A stretch of DNA of 8,664 nucleotides from an uncultured Methanomethylovorans sp. (GCA_937968035.1 CALBTS010000064.1:1-8664), one strand, 5' to 3'. Counted from the first letter of the stretch, positions 1 through 7,361 are shown. The notes: a model not told the origin generated them from the sequence alone. Translations and numbers: made by a program.

Positions 1-46
1 ACCACCGAGATCTACACTCTTTCCCTACACGACGCTCTTCCGATCT
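1..46 (+). other. Illumina P5/TruSeq universal adapter remnant (artefact)
   Basis: These bases match the 3' portion of the Illumina TruSeq universal adapter: the P5 part (ACCACCGAGATCTACAC) runs directly into the Read 1 primer part ending GCTCTTCCGATCT at base 46. The adapter reads 5' to 3' into the insert, so base 47 is the first real base. This is library sequence left in the assembly. It marks an artificial contig end, and anything inferred about gene order past base 47 is unknown. Confidence 0.97.
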
Positions 47-68
47 TTGCAGGGCTAATTGGCATTGC

Positions 69-2717
69 CTAAAATTTTATAATTGCAACAACCTTTTTAA
101 TACTAATGTGATCAATGAATTTATCCAGGAGATCATCATCAAAAACCTCATCACCCGCGGTGCTTATGCTTTTAAAGGATAAAATTAATTTTATTATTGC
201 TTTTTTCACAAATTCAAGTTTTATCTTTTTTAGATTTTTATTGTTTTTGTAATAAATCCCTAATTTCTCAGAGTCGACAAGTTTCATGCGGCTTAGCGCA
301 ACTAATAATTGTTTAAAATTATGAGGCATCATGGTATCCCCATTTATCCAGTTTTTAATTGTATGATCTGATAGTATTTCAAATCCATTATTTCTTAAGT
401 CATGCTTAAAAGCTTCATATGAGCCATTGACTTTTATTATAAATGATTCAATATCCGACCTCCATAGGTTATCAAACAAGATTAATTCTTTGTATTTTTC
501 ACTAGTGGCAAGCGTTTCATTAATTATATTTCTTAATTCATCGGATCTTTTGGGAAGTATAATTTGATCACCATTTTTTAAATCTAAAGCATCCTTTTCA
601 AGTGAAATTTCATCACCATCCTTATTCTCATCCAAGCAAAATACTCTTTTATATTTAGGCCATTCAACATTTGTTCCATCTTTAAAAAAGATTCGAAGCT
701 GTTCTCCATCTAGTGCTTTTTTCTTATTTTTTATCAAATCTTCAGCAATTTGGTTTGCAATAAAGGAAAAACTTTCCAAATCAGATATTTTCAGAGAACT
801 TTGTTCATCTCCATTGTCTTTAATTGCAACAGGAATCAAATCCTGAGTGTTTTCACTTTCAATTAATTCAACTTCAATGAGATCTAATTTTAAGTTATTT
901 TCTTGTGAGGCTTCAGGAATACCTAGCAAATTATACTTAAATTTTTGACTAGCTATTTCAGTAACAATTCTACTTCCACTAACAAAATTCTGTTTTGCGT
1001 ATTCAAACTCCTGATCACTCAATATAAAGATATTGTTTTGGAATTTAGGATTTAAGAAGATTTGATTAAAGGTTCCTTTAATGTCTCTTTTCATTTTCAA
1101 CGGAAAAAACACAACGTAATCATTTTGGTCAATAGATCCTTTAAAAGACTGATATTCTGATATTTCTAAAATTTCAACGGTTATTCCTGGTACCCTGTCT
1201 GATAAATAGTTTAAAGCAAAATCTTTGTCCTCTTTATTTTCATTACTACAAAAAATCTTGACGCTCCTATCGCCAATTGTGGATTGATTAGCCAATATCT
1301 CTATTAAAGCCTGCAGTTTACAGTTTAATGTTTCAACCTGCATTTCATCTAAACATTGTAAAAACTCTATTGTTCTATCCAAAAGCCCATAATCAGAACC
1401 AGAATAAAACCACTTCTCTTTCAAGCTTATTATACCTTTTATTGATTCAGAAATCAAAGCTTTAAAAATTAAAATTGAAGAAAAAGAATTTAGCTTTGCT
1501 CTGATTTCAAACAAATTAGATATTGGTTCTAGTATTTCTCCATTACATGAATTTGTCGAAATTGCCAACTCTTTAAATTCTCTAATAGTAGTAAGTAATT
1601 TATTGCGTACCTCCTCAAACTCGATGTTGCAAATTCTTTTAATAGTAATTTTCGGGAAAAACACCGGAGCATTATTAAGTACTATTCGTTCATTTGGTGT
1701 TAATAACCAAGGAATTGTAGAGATTTGAGCTTTTTTAAGAATGGGGAAAATATCAAAATTTCTATTCTCACAGATTAGGTATACGTTTTTAATTTGATGA
1801 TCAAGTAATTTGCAAATATTCAATTTAAAGGATTGGACAAATTCTTCCAACTCATTATTCTTCCAGTGTTTATATAATACCTGGTCAAAATCATCTAAAA
1901 CAATGGTATTAATATTTCTAAGCGTTTCTTGGTTCTCAGAGATAATCTGATTAAAAGCTCTAAAAGAATCAATGCGTGAAACAACAACCGAAACAGGCTT
2001 TTCAAAAGTCCTCTGCTTAGAAATAGGTTTTAATTCAATACTATTTCTTAGTTCCGAAAAAATCGTTTTTTGAACATTCAAAACGTCCCTGATGTCATTT
2101 CCATTTATTTTAACGACCTTAGTCAATTCCTCAAATTTTGATACATTTGAAAATAGCATTACACCTTTGTAATTATGATTAAAAGGGTTTAATGGAAATT
2201 TAAAGACATCCTTCTTTTCTAAAATATGAAGCTCCTCTAGCTCTTTTAAGGTTTCGTAAATTTCCTTTGCGTTTAAATATCCCCATTGGCAGCAATACAA
2301 GGCTTCTGCAAAGTCAACATCATATCTGCGCCCGCAACCATCTTGCAATATTAGATGCCTAGTAATGTAATCGATGTATATGATCGAATAAACTGTTCCA
2401 TTATATACGATTTGCTTTTCATGATTAACAAATTTTTTGTTTTCGAACCTGCTTCCCTTCATTGTATCTATTATTGATGTTCTATATGAGGCAAAGGCAG
2501 AAACAAAAGGCAATAAAAAGGATGCCTTAGAATTTTGTGGCAGAAATAAGGTTATGATTCGATTACTTTGTGAAGTTGCATTATAATAAAATAAAAGTGG
2601 AAGTATCTGACTTTCAACAAAAGTATCAACATTAATGCCCCCATACGAAAAATTCATTTTTTCAATATCGGGATAATTTTCTCTAATATGTTCAATTACA
2701 ATGTTCTTATTCATCAT
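69..2717 (-). CDS. DrmE-like large protein of a DISARM-type anti-phage system (882 aa, complete)
   Basis: This is the last gene visible in the operon. Its start overlaps the methyltransferase stop (ATGATGA), and an in-frame TAA eight codons upstream rules out a longer ATG start. From sequence: residues 1-90 hold an alpha/beta segment with LFLPQNSKASFLLPFVSA. Residues 170-345 look like a degenerate P-loop or helicase-type core, with a Walker-B-like TIVLDDFDQ at 271-279 and a following strand NVYLICENRN at 311-320, but no clear Walker A. Residues 480-625 form a second alpha/beta region. The C-terminus (about 745-882) is helical, with LWRSDIESF at 751-759 and TIKNWINGDTMMP at 786-798. From memory, DrmE of class 2 DISARM has this layout, and the adjacent C5-methyltransferase fits. 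Catalytic activity is unknown. It could instead belong to another modification-linked system. The gene is visibly more AT-rich than its upstream partners. Confidence 0.66.
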   Translation of the reverse strand: MMNKNIVIEHIRENYPDIEKMNFSYGGINVDTFVESQILPLLFYYNATSQSNRIITLFLPQNSKASFLLPFVSAFASYRTSIIDTMKGSRFENKKFVNHEKQIVYNGTVYSIIYIDYITRHLILQDGCGRRYDVDFAEALYCCQWGYLNAKEIYETLKELEELHILEKKDVFKFPLNPFNHNYKGVMLFSNVSKFEELTKVVKINGNDIRDVLNVQKTIFSELRNSIELKPISKQRTFEKPVSVVVSRIDSFRAFNQIISENQETLRNINTIVLDDFDQVLYKHWKNNELEEFVQSFKLNICKLLDHQIKNVYLICENRNFDIFPILKKAQISTIPWLLTPNERIVLNNAPVFFPKITIKRICNIEFEEVRNKLLTTIREFKELAISTNSCNGEILEPISNLFEIRAKLNSFSSILIFKALISESIKGIISLKEKWFYSGSDYGLLDRTIEFLQCLDEMQVETLNCKLQALIEILANQSTIGDRSVKIFCSNENKEDKDFALNYLSDRVPGITVEILEISEYQSFKGSIDQNDYVVFFPLKMKRDIKGTFNQIFLNPKFQNNIFILSDQEFEYAKQNFVSGSRIVTEIASQKFKYNLLGIPEASQENNLKLDLIEVELIESENTQDLIPVAIKDNGDEQSSLKISDLESFSFIANQIAEDLIKNKKKALDGEQLRIFFKDGTNVEWPKYKRVFCLDENKDGDEISLEKDALDLKNGDQIILPKRSDELRNIINETLATSEKYKELILFDNLWRSDIESFIIKVNGSYEAFKHDLRNNGFEILSDHTIKNWINGDTMMPHNFKQLLVALSRMKLVDSEKLGIYYKNNKNLKKIKLEFVKKAIIKLILSFKSISTAGDEVFDDDLLDKFIDHISIKKVVAIIKF

Positions 2718-4333
2718 ACTTCCTTGTTTAACATTATTAAATTATGAACTAATAATCCGATTTGATAAGCAAAATAAGGCGGTACCGCATTCCCAACTTG
2801 GTGAAACTGAGCCGTTCTAGAGCCACAAAAGAGATAGTTATCAGGGAAGGTTTGTACCCTTGCTGCTTCTCTTACTGTGAAACTTCTGCACTGCTCTGGG
2901 TCGTAATGAATAAAATAATGCCCATCCTTAGAAATGTGACTGGTTATAGTAGTCGCTGGTTCGTTGGCCAGTTGCACCCTGAACCGGTCTGCAAACTTTC
3001 CGGATAGAGCATTCTTGTGGTCTGGCACTAGCTCAGTATCAAACTTTTCATATTCTTCAAGGCGAGGAAATCTGTTGTGTGCCTTTGCGAAAACAGATGA
3101 AAAAAAATACCTCTTCAGGTCCTGTTTCAGGTGTTGTCTTGACTCATGATTGCAAACCCCTCCTAACCTGTTATCTGCATACCAGAAAGAAAGCGGGTTT
3201 GTCTTCTCAGGAGTTTTAAATGGGATAAACTCCGCCCCTGTTTCAAATGGACTACTTTTTATGAAAGAAGGAAGGTTTTCAATATTAAAACCTTTCCATT
3301 CAGAAACAACAAGCACTAAATCATTTATGTACATTTCCCAGTTAGCCTTTGAGTCAGCTACCTTGATATAGTACCTATTTTTCATTCCATCGTTATTATA
3401 AAAAATGTTCAATGACTTGCTTATTCCACTTCTTACCTTTGGCAAGTCCTGAATTACCTCCTTAAGGTTTATTTGCTGTGAGTTCGGTCTTAAAATGCCG
3501 GGTGTCATATTTACATCTTCCCTGATGCCCAGAATAAATACCCGATGCCTTTTTTGAGGCACACCATAATTTTCTGTTTTTATCAAAAAATCTGTGTCCT
3601 TTTCATAAAAAGGATTACCGTCTTCTCTATCTGAAGGTTCCTTTACAAAAGAATACAAATGATATTTTGGTGAATTAACATTTTCGAAAACGACAGCAGG
3701 ATTCTTAAGATCTTTCTTTATCAGATCAAATACTCTTTCACCATTTACTTTTGAAGAAAGGAGTCCCTTAACATTCTCCATGACAAAGACAGCCGGATGG
3801 TGAAAAGCAATTATTCGCAGGTATTCCTTATAAAGATGAACTCTTTTGTCAGTATTATCCAGCTCTTCTTTCCATTGCCTGCGCGACCTACCAACCAAAG
3901 AGTAGGCTTGGCAGGGTGGTCCTCCAATCAATACCCAATTCTTTTCACCATTTAGTGCTTTCCTTATTCTTTCGTCCACCATATCAGTAGGGAAAAGTTC
4001 TCCTCCCAATTCAGCACACCAGGCTTCTTCTTTTGCTTTTGCTGCTTCTTTTGGATATTCCTTAAATAGTTCCTCCCTGTATATATCCCTTTCCTTTTCA
4101 GTTTTTTGGCGTAATAATTCATAATATGATTCTGGTGCTTCTCCTGCTGGAAATTTCCGGAAGAAACTTCTCAGCTCAAGGGTCTTGTGGGCATTAGGTT
4201 CCATTTCAATGGATAGTTTAATTTCGAACGCTCTTTCACCAGTTTCATTCAAAACAGATGAAAAACCTTCCCCAAGACCACCTGGTCCTGCGAATAAGTC
4301 AATTATCGGTATTGATTTCGTTTTTATTGACAT
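2714..4333 (-). CDS. DNA (cytosine-5-)-methyltransferase, Dcm/DrmMII-like (539 aa)
   Basis: This enzyme transfers a methyl group from S-adenosylmethionine to C5 of cytosine in a specific DNA site. The standard motifs are present in order: motif I DLFAGPGGLGEGF (12-24); motif IV GGPPCQAYS (137-145) with the catalytic Cys141; motif VI ENV (186-188); motif VIII QKRHR (260-264); motif IX FTVREAARVQTFPD (485-498); motif X GNAVPP (514-519). The target-recognition region lies between VIII and IX (about 290-480). It appears intact and active. It differs from minimal M.HhaI-like enzymes by a long, charged helical insert (about 55-131) between motifs I and IV. It overlaps the vsr gene by 10 bp at its start and the DrmE-like gene by 4 bp at its end. 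Neighbours suggest either a Dcm/Vsr pair or the methyltransferase of class 2 DISARM. The recognition site cannot be read from sequence. Confidence 0.93.
   Translation of the reverse strand: MSIKTKSIPIIDLFAGPGGLGEGFSSVLNETGERAFEIKLSIEMEPNAHKTLELRSFFRKFPAGEAPESYYELLRQKTEKERDIYREELFKEYPKEAAKAKEEAWCAELGGELFPTDMVDERIRKALNGEKNWVLIGGPPCQAYSLVGRSRRQWKEELDNTDKRVHLYKEYLRIIAFHHPAVFVMENVKGLLSSKVNGERVFDLIKKDLKNPAVVFENVNSPKYHLYSFVKEPSDREDGNPFYEKDTDFLIKTENYGVPQKRHRVFILGIREDVNMTPGILRPNSQQINLKEVIQDLPKVRSGISKSLNIFYNNDGMKNRYYIKVADSKANWEMYINDLVLVVSEWKGFNIENLPSFIKSSPFETGAEFIPFKTPEKTNPLSFWYADNRLGGVCNHESRQHLKQDLKRYFFSSVFAKAHNRFPRLEEYEKFDTELVPDHKNALSGKFADRFRVQLANEPATTITSHISKDGHYFIHYDPEQCRSFTVREAARVQTFPDNYLFCGSRTAQFHQVGNAVPPYFAYQIGLLVHNLIMLNKEV
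2721..2725 (-). promoter_or_regulatory. Shine-Dalgarno site for the DrmE-like gene
   Basis: AAGGA on the minus strand lies inside the last codons of the methyltransferase gene. It is 3 nt before the first ATG (2717) and 6 nt before the second in-frame ATG (2714). The second spacing is more usual, so translation may begin at Met2. In both cases the start overlaps the methyltransferase TGA, which points to translational coupling. It is the only clear Shine-Dalgarno site in this operon. Confidence 0.6.
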
Positions 4334-4743
4334 CTAAATTCTTCTATCAAATACAATAATGTTTTTTCCTTTTTTTCTTTTTTCAACTCACATTCCCAAA
4401 CAACAATGACTTTCCAACCTGCAGTTTTTAGTAGCGTTTGATTTTTTTCGTCATTATTTTTAGTTTGACATAATTTGTTCATCCACCATTTTTTTCGGGT
4501 TTCTGGAATACGATAGTATTTACAATTTTCATGACCGTGCCAAAAACAACCTTGAACAAAAATAGCGGTTTTGTATTTGGCAAGTACAATATCAGGCTTT
4601 CCAGGTAAGTTTTTATCGTTCAAACGATATCGGAACCCATTAGAAAAAAGAAATTTTCTTACGATCAATTCCGGTTTTGTGTCTTTTGACCTGATGCGGC
4701 TCATGTTGTAGCTTCTGGTCGCTTTGTCGTGTACATCGGCCAT
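4324..4743 (-). CDS. vsr: Very short patch repair (Vsr) mismatch endonuclease (139 aa)
   Basis: Vsr nicks DNA 5' of the T in T:G mismatches made by deamination of 5-methylcytosine, starting repair back to C:G. The family pattern is clear: RSYNMSRIRSKDTKPE (10-25), LPGKPD (46-51) with the metal-binding catalytic Asp51, GCFWHGH (65-71) with His69, and VVWECEL (114-120). Cys66, His71, Cys74 and Cys118 can form the structural zinc site, with one residue more spacing than in E. coli Vsr. At the places of E. coli Thr63 and His64 this protein has Val63 and Gln64, and the usual RD pair after the zinc region reads ND (97-98). I believe related Bacteroidota sequences also vary here. The length is close to E. 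coli Vsr (156 aa). Its overlap with the downstream methyltransferase gene matches the usual dcm-vsr pairing and implies protection of the methylated sites. Confidence 0.93.
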   Translation of the reverse strand: MADVHDKATRSYNMSRIRSKDTKPELIVRKFLFSNGFRYRLNDKNLPGKPDIVLAKYKTAIFVQGCFWHGHENCKYYRIPETRKKWWMNKLCQTKNNDEKNQTLLKTAGWKVIVVWECELKKEKKEKTLLYLIEEFRCQ

Positions 4744-4752
4744 GATACAAGT

Positions 4753-4995
4753 TTAATGCTTTTCGATTACTCTGAATTCATAGTCTAAAAAGATCGAAAA
4801 ACGCACCAGGTAGTCCACCGTAATGGTGAACTTTCCATTTTCAATCTTTGAAATTGTCTCTGGTTTGATGTCCATCATTTCAGCCAGTTGCTCCCTGCTG
4901 TATCCTCTCTTCTCACGCGCAAGTCTGATTTCATCACCAAGCTTAAGCCTGAAATCTTTCACCTGAGTTTCTGCAGCAGTTAATTCGGTGTGCAT
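4753..4995 (-). CDS. Xre/Cro-family helix-turn-helix regulator (80 aa)
   Basis: This is a small DNA-binding protein made almost wholly of one HTH_3 (Xre/Cro) domain. Residues about 18-76 carry LGDEIRLAREKRGYSREQLA, then MMDIKPETISKIENGKF, where the recognition helix lies, followed by a scaffold helix. There is no added sensor or toxin domain. It starts 9 nt after the stop of the 132-aa gene and ends 9 nt before vsr, so it is co-transcribed with the modification genes. By analogy with restriction-modification controller (C) proteins, it probably represses or times its own operon from the promoter near 5460. No obvious perfect operator repeat is visible. An antitoxin role is possible, with the 132-aa protein as partner, but nothing in the sequence shows this. 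Confidence 0.88.
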   Translation of the reverse strand: MHTELTAAETQVKDFRLKLGDEIRLAREKRGYSREQLAEMMDIKPETISKIENGKFTITVDYLVRFSIFLDYEFRVIEKH

Positions 4996-5004
4996 GGCAT
5001 TTGG

Positions 5005-5403
5005 TTAGTTCACAAATAAAGTTCCGTAGTGTTCCTGTCCGCTGGCGTCCACAATTGTTAGCCAAACATTCGTTTCAACACCTTTTACGCCTTTTGTCAG
5101 GTCAAGTAATATTTTCTGTTCACTCACCTTTACAACTTTTCCTGTCGCTTGGGAGTAGTCGGCCTTGTTGATCGTGACCTTTTGTCCAACAAGGTCTGAA
5201 GTGTCAACCTCCACAACTTCTATGTCCTCAAGCAGAACTGTGCTGATAAGAGGGAAGGAAAATCCCGTGTTCAGCGCTTTAATATCCACCCCTGGCCTTT
5301 TAACGTCATCTTTGATTTCCAGAACAACATAAAGCTGATCGGGATTTTCGCCGGGCAGCGGCGTGTGAAACTTGGCTATCTGTCCTGTTTTGGTAGGTCT
5401 CAT
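5005..5403 (-). CDS. Conserved hypothetical protein, first gene of the defence operon (132 aa)
   Basis: I do not recognise a function. The protein is almost all predicted beta strand, with no signal peptide or membrane segment. The first half has GQIAKFHTPLPGENPDQLYVV (split here for length: GQIAKFHTPLP at 7-17, QLYVVLEI at 23-30), a start that resembles SH3-like barrel proteins of the PemK/KOW type. The second half has repeated short strands ending LTIVDASGQEHYGTLFV. None of the usual PemK catalytic residues can be assigned. The ATG at 5403 is the only good start: an in-frame TAA lies seven codons upstream. It is 9 nt before the Xre gene and about 50 nt after a Bacteroidota-type -7 box. Base composition is more GC-rich than the flanking OLD and DrmE-like genes. 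I recall similar proteins next to Xre genes in other Bacteroidota, but I cannot check this. Confidence 0.8.
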   Translation of the reverse strand: MRPTKTGQIAKFHTPLPGENPDQLYVVLEIKDDVKRPGVDIKALNTGFSFPLISTVLLEDIEVVEVDTSDLVGQKVTINKADYSQATGKVVKVSEQKILLDLTKGVKGVETNVWLTIVDASGQEHYGTLFVN

Positions 5404-5456
5404 GTCGCATTGTGCAGAATTTTAAGCGTTGCCCCCGCTTTTGGTTAAACATGCGG

Positions 5457-5464
5457 CAAAGGTA
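5457..5464 (-). promoter_or_regulatory. Bacteroidota-type -7 box of the defence operon
   Basis: On the minus strand these bases read TACCTTTG, a full match to the Bacteroidota -7 consensus TAnnTTTG. The box lies about 54 nt upstream of the first start codon (5403), a normal leader length. The -33 element is weak: no TTTG or TTG occurs at 17-23 nt upstream, where the strand reads CTCTCCGG. A small imperfect palindrome (CTCC...GGAG around TTTAAA, 5470-5485) lies just upstream and might be an operator for the Xre protein. It is too short to call. Confidence 0.55.
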
Positions 5465-5518
5465 ATAAACTCCTTTAAACCGGAGAGACTTATCAGGTGA
5501 AATTTTGGGTGTGAAAAA

Positions 5519-5647
5519 GGTAACGGCTGAGGCTAGAAGCTGGCGGGCATTACGGAGCACTTCACTGTCAACATGTGATGAAGTTTATTAATTGCAATGC
5601 CTTTAAAATTAACACTTTCCGCCCGCTTGATTTTAGCCTTTGTTACC
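5519..5647. repeat. 129-bp structured repeat, copy A (downstream of the OLD gene)
   Basis: This is an imperfect inverted repeat with terminal GGTAAC (5519-5524) and GTTACC (5642-5647). On the plus strand the arms pair as a 6-bp end stem, a 5/2-nt asymmetric internal loop, an AGGCTA(G)AA stem (5530-5538 against 5630-5638, one G.T pair), a further internal loop, and a CGGGC stem near 5544-5548. Inside the left arm is a 26-nt block (5546-5571) that is 22/26 identical to copy B. It begins 7 nt after the OLD stop codon. It may act as a terminator, a structured RNA, a REP-like repeat or a recombination site. The sequence alone does not decide. Confidence 0.75.
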
Positions 5648-5654
5648 AAACGTT

Positions 5655-7361
5655 TTATTTGAATGCTTTATTGATCCTTTTTGTCAGTAAATAAAAATCT
5701 TTATGGGAGTCTTCACTTATTGGCAATGTTTTAAACTCATCAAGTAATTTTTTCTTCAATTCATTTTTTGCAGATTTTTGAGGTTTTCCATTACCCATTG
5801 TTGCTCTGCGAACGGTTTCAGCTTCTCTACCATAAACATTAGTACATACGATTGTTGGTATTAATCCTTCAATAGACTCTTTGCCAACCTCTTTTTTCCC
5901 AATAGGGAATAAGTCCTGATTTTCTTTAAATCCAATTGCAATTACAGAACTCTTAATGCTGTCAAATCTATCTAAATCAACAGTAACAACTACATTTTTG
6001 AACTTACTTTTTATGAAATTCATTAGGATGTTATTTTTTAAGTTATCTGCCCCATCATAAGCAAAAATCTCAATATCATTCCTTAATGCATTTTCACCAT
6101 GAATTCCTTCTTGCAGATAATTCATGTAATCCTTGTCTATAATTCCTTCTACAAGTAGTATTTTTGAATTTCCACTAAAAATAACATCTTTCATCGGTCC
6201 AAAGTCAGATTGATTTATCCCCAAAGCAAATGCAAAAGGTTCATACCAAGATTCACTATCTGTTTTAACAACATATGAACTTGAATCTTTACACTTTGGT
6301 TTTGTATCTCTGTCAATAAGTATATTTGCTGCTGGTTCTTTAAAACTTAATAAATATGGACTATGTGTTGTAGTTATTACCTGTATTTGAAGTTTTGTGG
6401 CGATGTCTTGTAATATCCGACCAAATTCAGCTTGAGCTTGGGGATGTAAAAAGCATTCAGGCTCTTCAATTATTACAATTGGCGTAATTCTATCTGACTC
6501 AACACTTGAATTTTGAGCACGTTTAGCATTTAGAATATTTAGAAAAATAAGGGTTCTGTTTTTTGTTCCACTTCCCCAATCATCCAACGAAACATCGGCA
6601 TCTTTTTCTTTTAACGATATGTCAATCGTTTCTCTCTCAAAATTTAAACCTTGTGTTGATAAACTCACTTCATATTTTTCCTCAAGATTTCCTAATAGAT
6701 TTGTTAATTCATCTTGATGGTGTTTAAGCGATTTTTGAACGATTTTAACCAACTCTTCCTTTTTCTTATTTATTGCATCTAATTCCGAAGTTCCAATAAA
6801 ATTTGTAACCTTATCAATACTATCACCAAATGGATTGAAACTTTCATTTCTTGTTGAATTATGGAATATCAGACATTGTGTTCCTCGCAGACGCTTGAGT
6901 ACTTCTTGCTTTTGATAGTCTTCTTTAACCTCATTATTTCCAAAAAGAACTACAAATTTCGTTTCGTTTTTAACTGTTTTTGTAAGTTTAATTTGCAGAT
7001 TTTCTTTGTCAGTAATATCAATATTCTCTGCATCCTTAAAAATCAAATCTGTTAGAAACTTATAAATAGCAGAATCGCTTATTTTATCAATCTCAAGCGT
7101 CAAATCAACGCTTACATCTTCTTTGGATTCTTTTTTCCAACTTGTAATCTCATCTTTCCAATCAAATGCATCAATCCCCATAATCGAATTACCAGAAAAC
7201 CTGAATCTTATTCCTTGATTTAGTATACCACGAATTGCTCTAATAACATTAGATTTTCCAGCATTATTCCGTCCACTAATTGCGGTATAGAATCCCTTAA
7301 ATTCGATATCAATATTTTCAAGAGTCCTGTAATTTTTTGCAGTTATTCGTTTAATTATCAT
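5655..7361 (-). CDS. OLD-family ATPase with TOPRIM nuclease domain (568 aa)
   Basis: This protein combines an ABC/SMC-type ATPase with a TOPRIM nuclease domain, as in P2 OLD and the Gabija GajA protein, which cut phage or invading DNA. The ATPase part has Walker A GRNNAGKS (30-37), a central coiled segment (about 193-235), a GSGTKN signature-like loop (263-268), Walker B PIVIIEEPE (294-302) and an H-loop TTHSPYLL (331-338). The TOPRIM part has LLVEG with Glu405, AYDGAD (434-439) and VDLD with Asp462 and Asp464, followed by ESIEGLIP (495-502). All key acidic residues are present, so it is probably active. The length is close to GajA (about 578 aa), but no UvrD-like GajB gene is adjacent. An in-frame TGA 9 nt upstream fixes the ATG start. 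There is no Shine-Dalgarno site or clear -7 box before it. It sits alone between two 129-bp repeats. Confidence 0.9.
   Translation of the reverse strand: MIIKRITAKNYRTLENIDIEFKGFYTAISGRNNAGKSNVIRAIRGILNQGIRFRFSGNSIMGIDAFDWKDEITSWKKESKEDVSVDLTLEIDKISDSAIYKFLTDLIFKDAENIDITDKENLQIKLTKTVKNETKFVVLFGNNEVKEDYQKQEVLKRLRGTQCLIFHNSTRNESFNPFGDSIDKVTNFIGTSELDAINKKKEELVKIVQKSLKHHQDELTNLLGNLEEKYEVSLSTQGLNFERETIDISLKEKDADVSLDDWGSGTKNRTLIFLNILNAKRAQNSSVESDRITPIVIIEEPECFLHPQAQAEFGRILQDIATKLQIQVITTTHSPYLLSFKEPAANILIDRDTKPKCKDSSSYVVKTDSESWYEPFAFALGINQSDFGPMKDVIFSGNSKILLVEGIIDKDYMNYLQEGIHGENALRNDIEIFAYDGADNLKNNILMNFIKSKFKNVVVTVDLDRFDSIKSSVIAIGFKENQDLFPIGKKEVGKESIEGLIPTIVCTNVYGREAETVRRATMGNGKPQKSAKNELKKKLLDEFKTLPISEDSHKDFYLLTKRINKAFK

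Noticed and set aside
57..80. Possible third repeat copy next to the DrmE-like stop, from likeness to 5591-5608 (GCATTGCC / GCAATGCC followed by A/T)
   Set aside because: The match is short, AT-rich and lacks the GGTAAC/GTTACC ends and the conserved 26-nt block.
2762..3371. Three small plus-strand open frames (2762-3007, 2964-3149, 3150-3371)
   Set aside because: They lie wholly inside the methyltransferase gene, whose motifs are intact, and their products look like nothing coherent.
5306..5560. 84-aa minus-strand frame overlapping the start of the 132-aa gene
   Set aside because: It covers the promoter and part of repeat copy A in another frame, its product is Arg/Ser rich without family features, and it conflicts with the better 132-aa gene.
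5519..5647. tRNA or classical integron attC at the repeats
   Set aside because: No T-loop or acceptor pattern supports a tRNA, and the ends do not fit the RYYYAAC/GTTRRRY core sites, so neither is called outright; the cassette idea is kept only as a hypothesis.
5655..7361. Complete Gabija system
   Set aside because: No UvrD-like GajB gene is present on either side of the OLD gene within the window.
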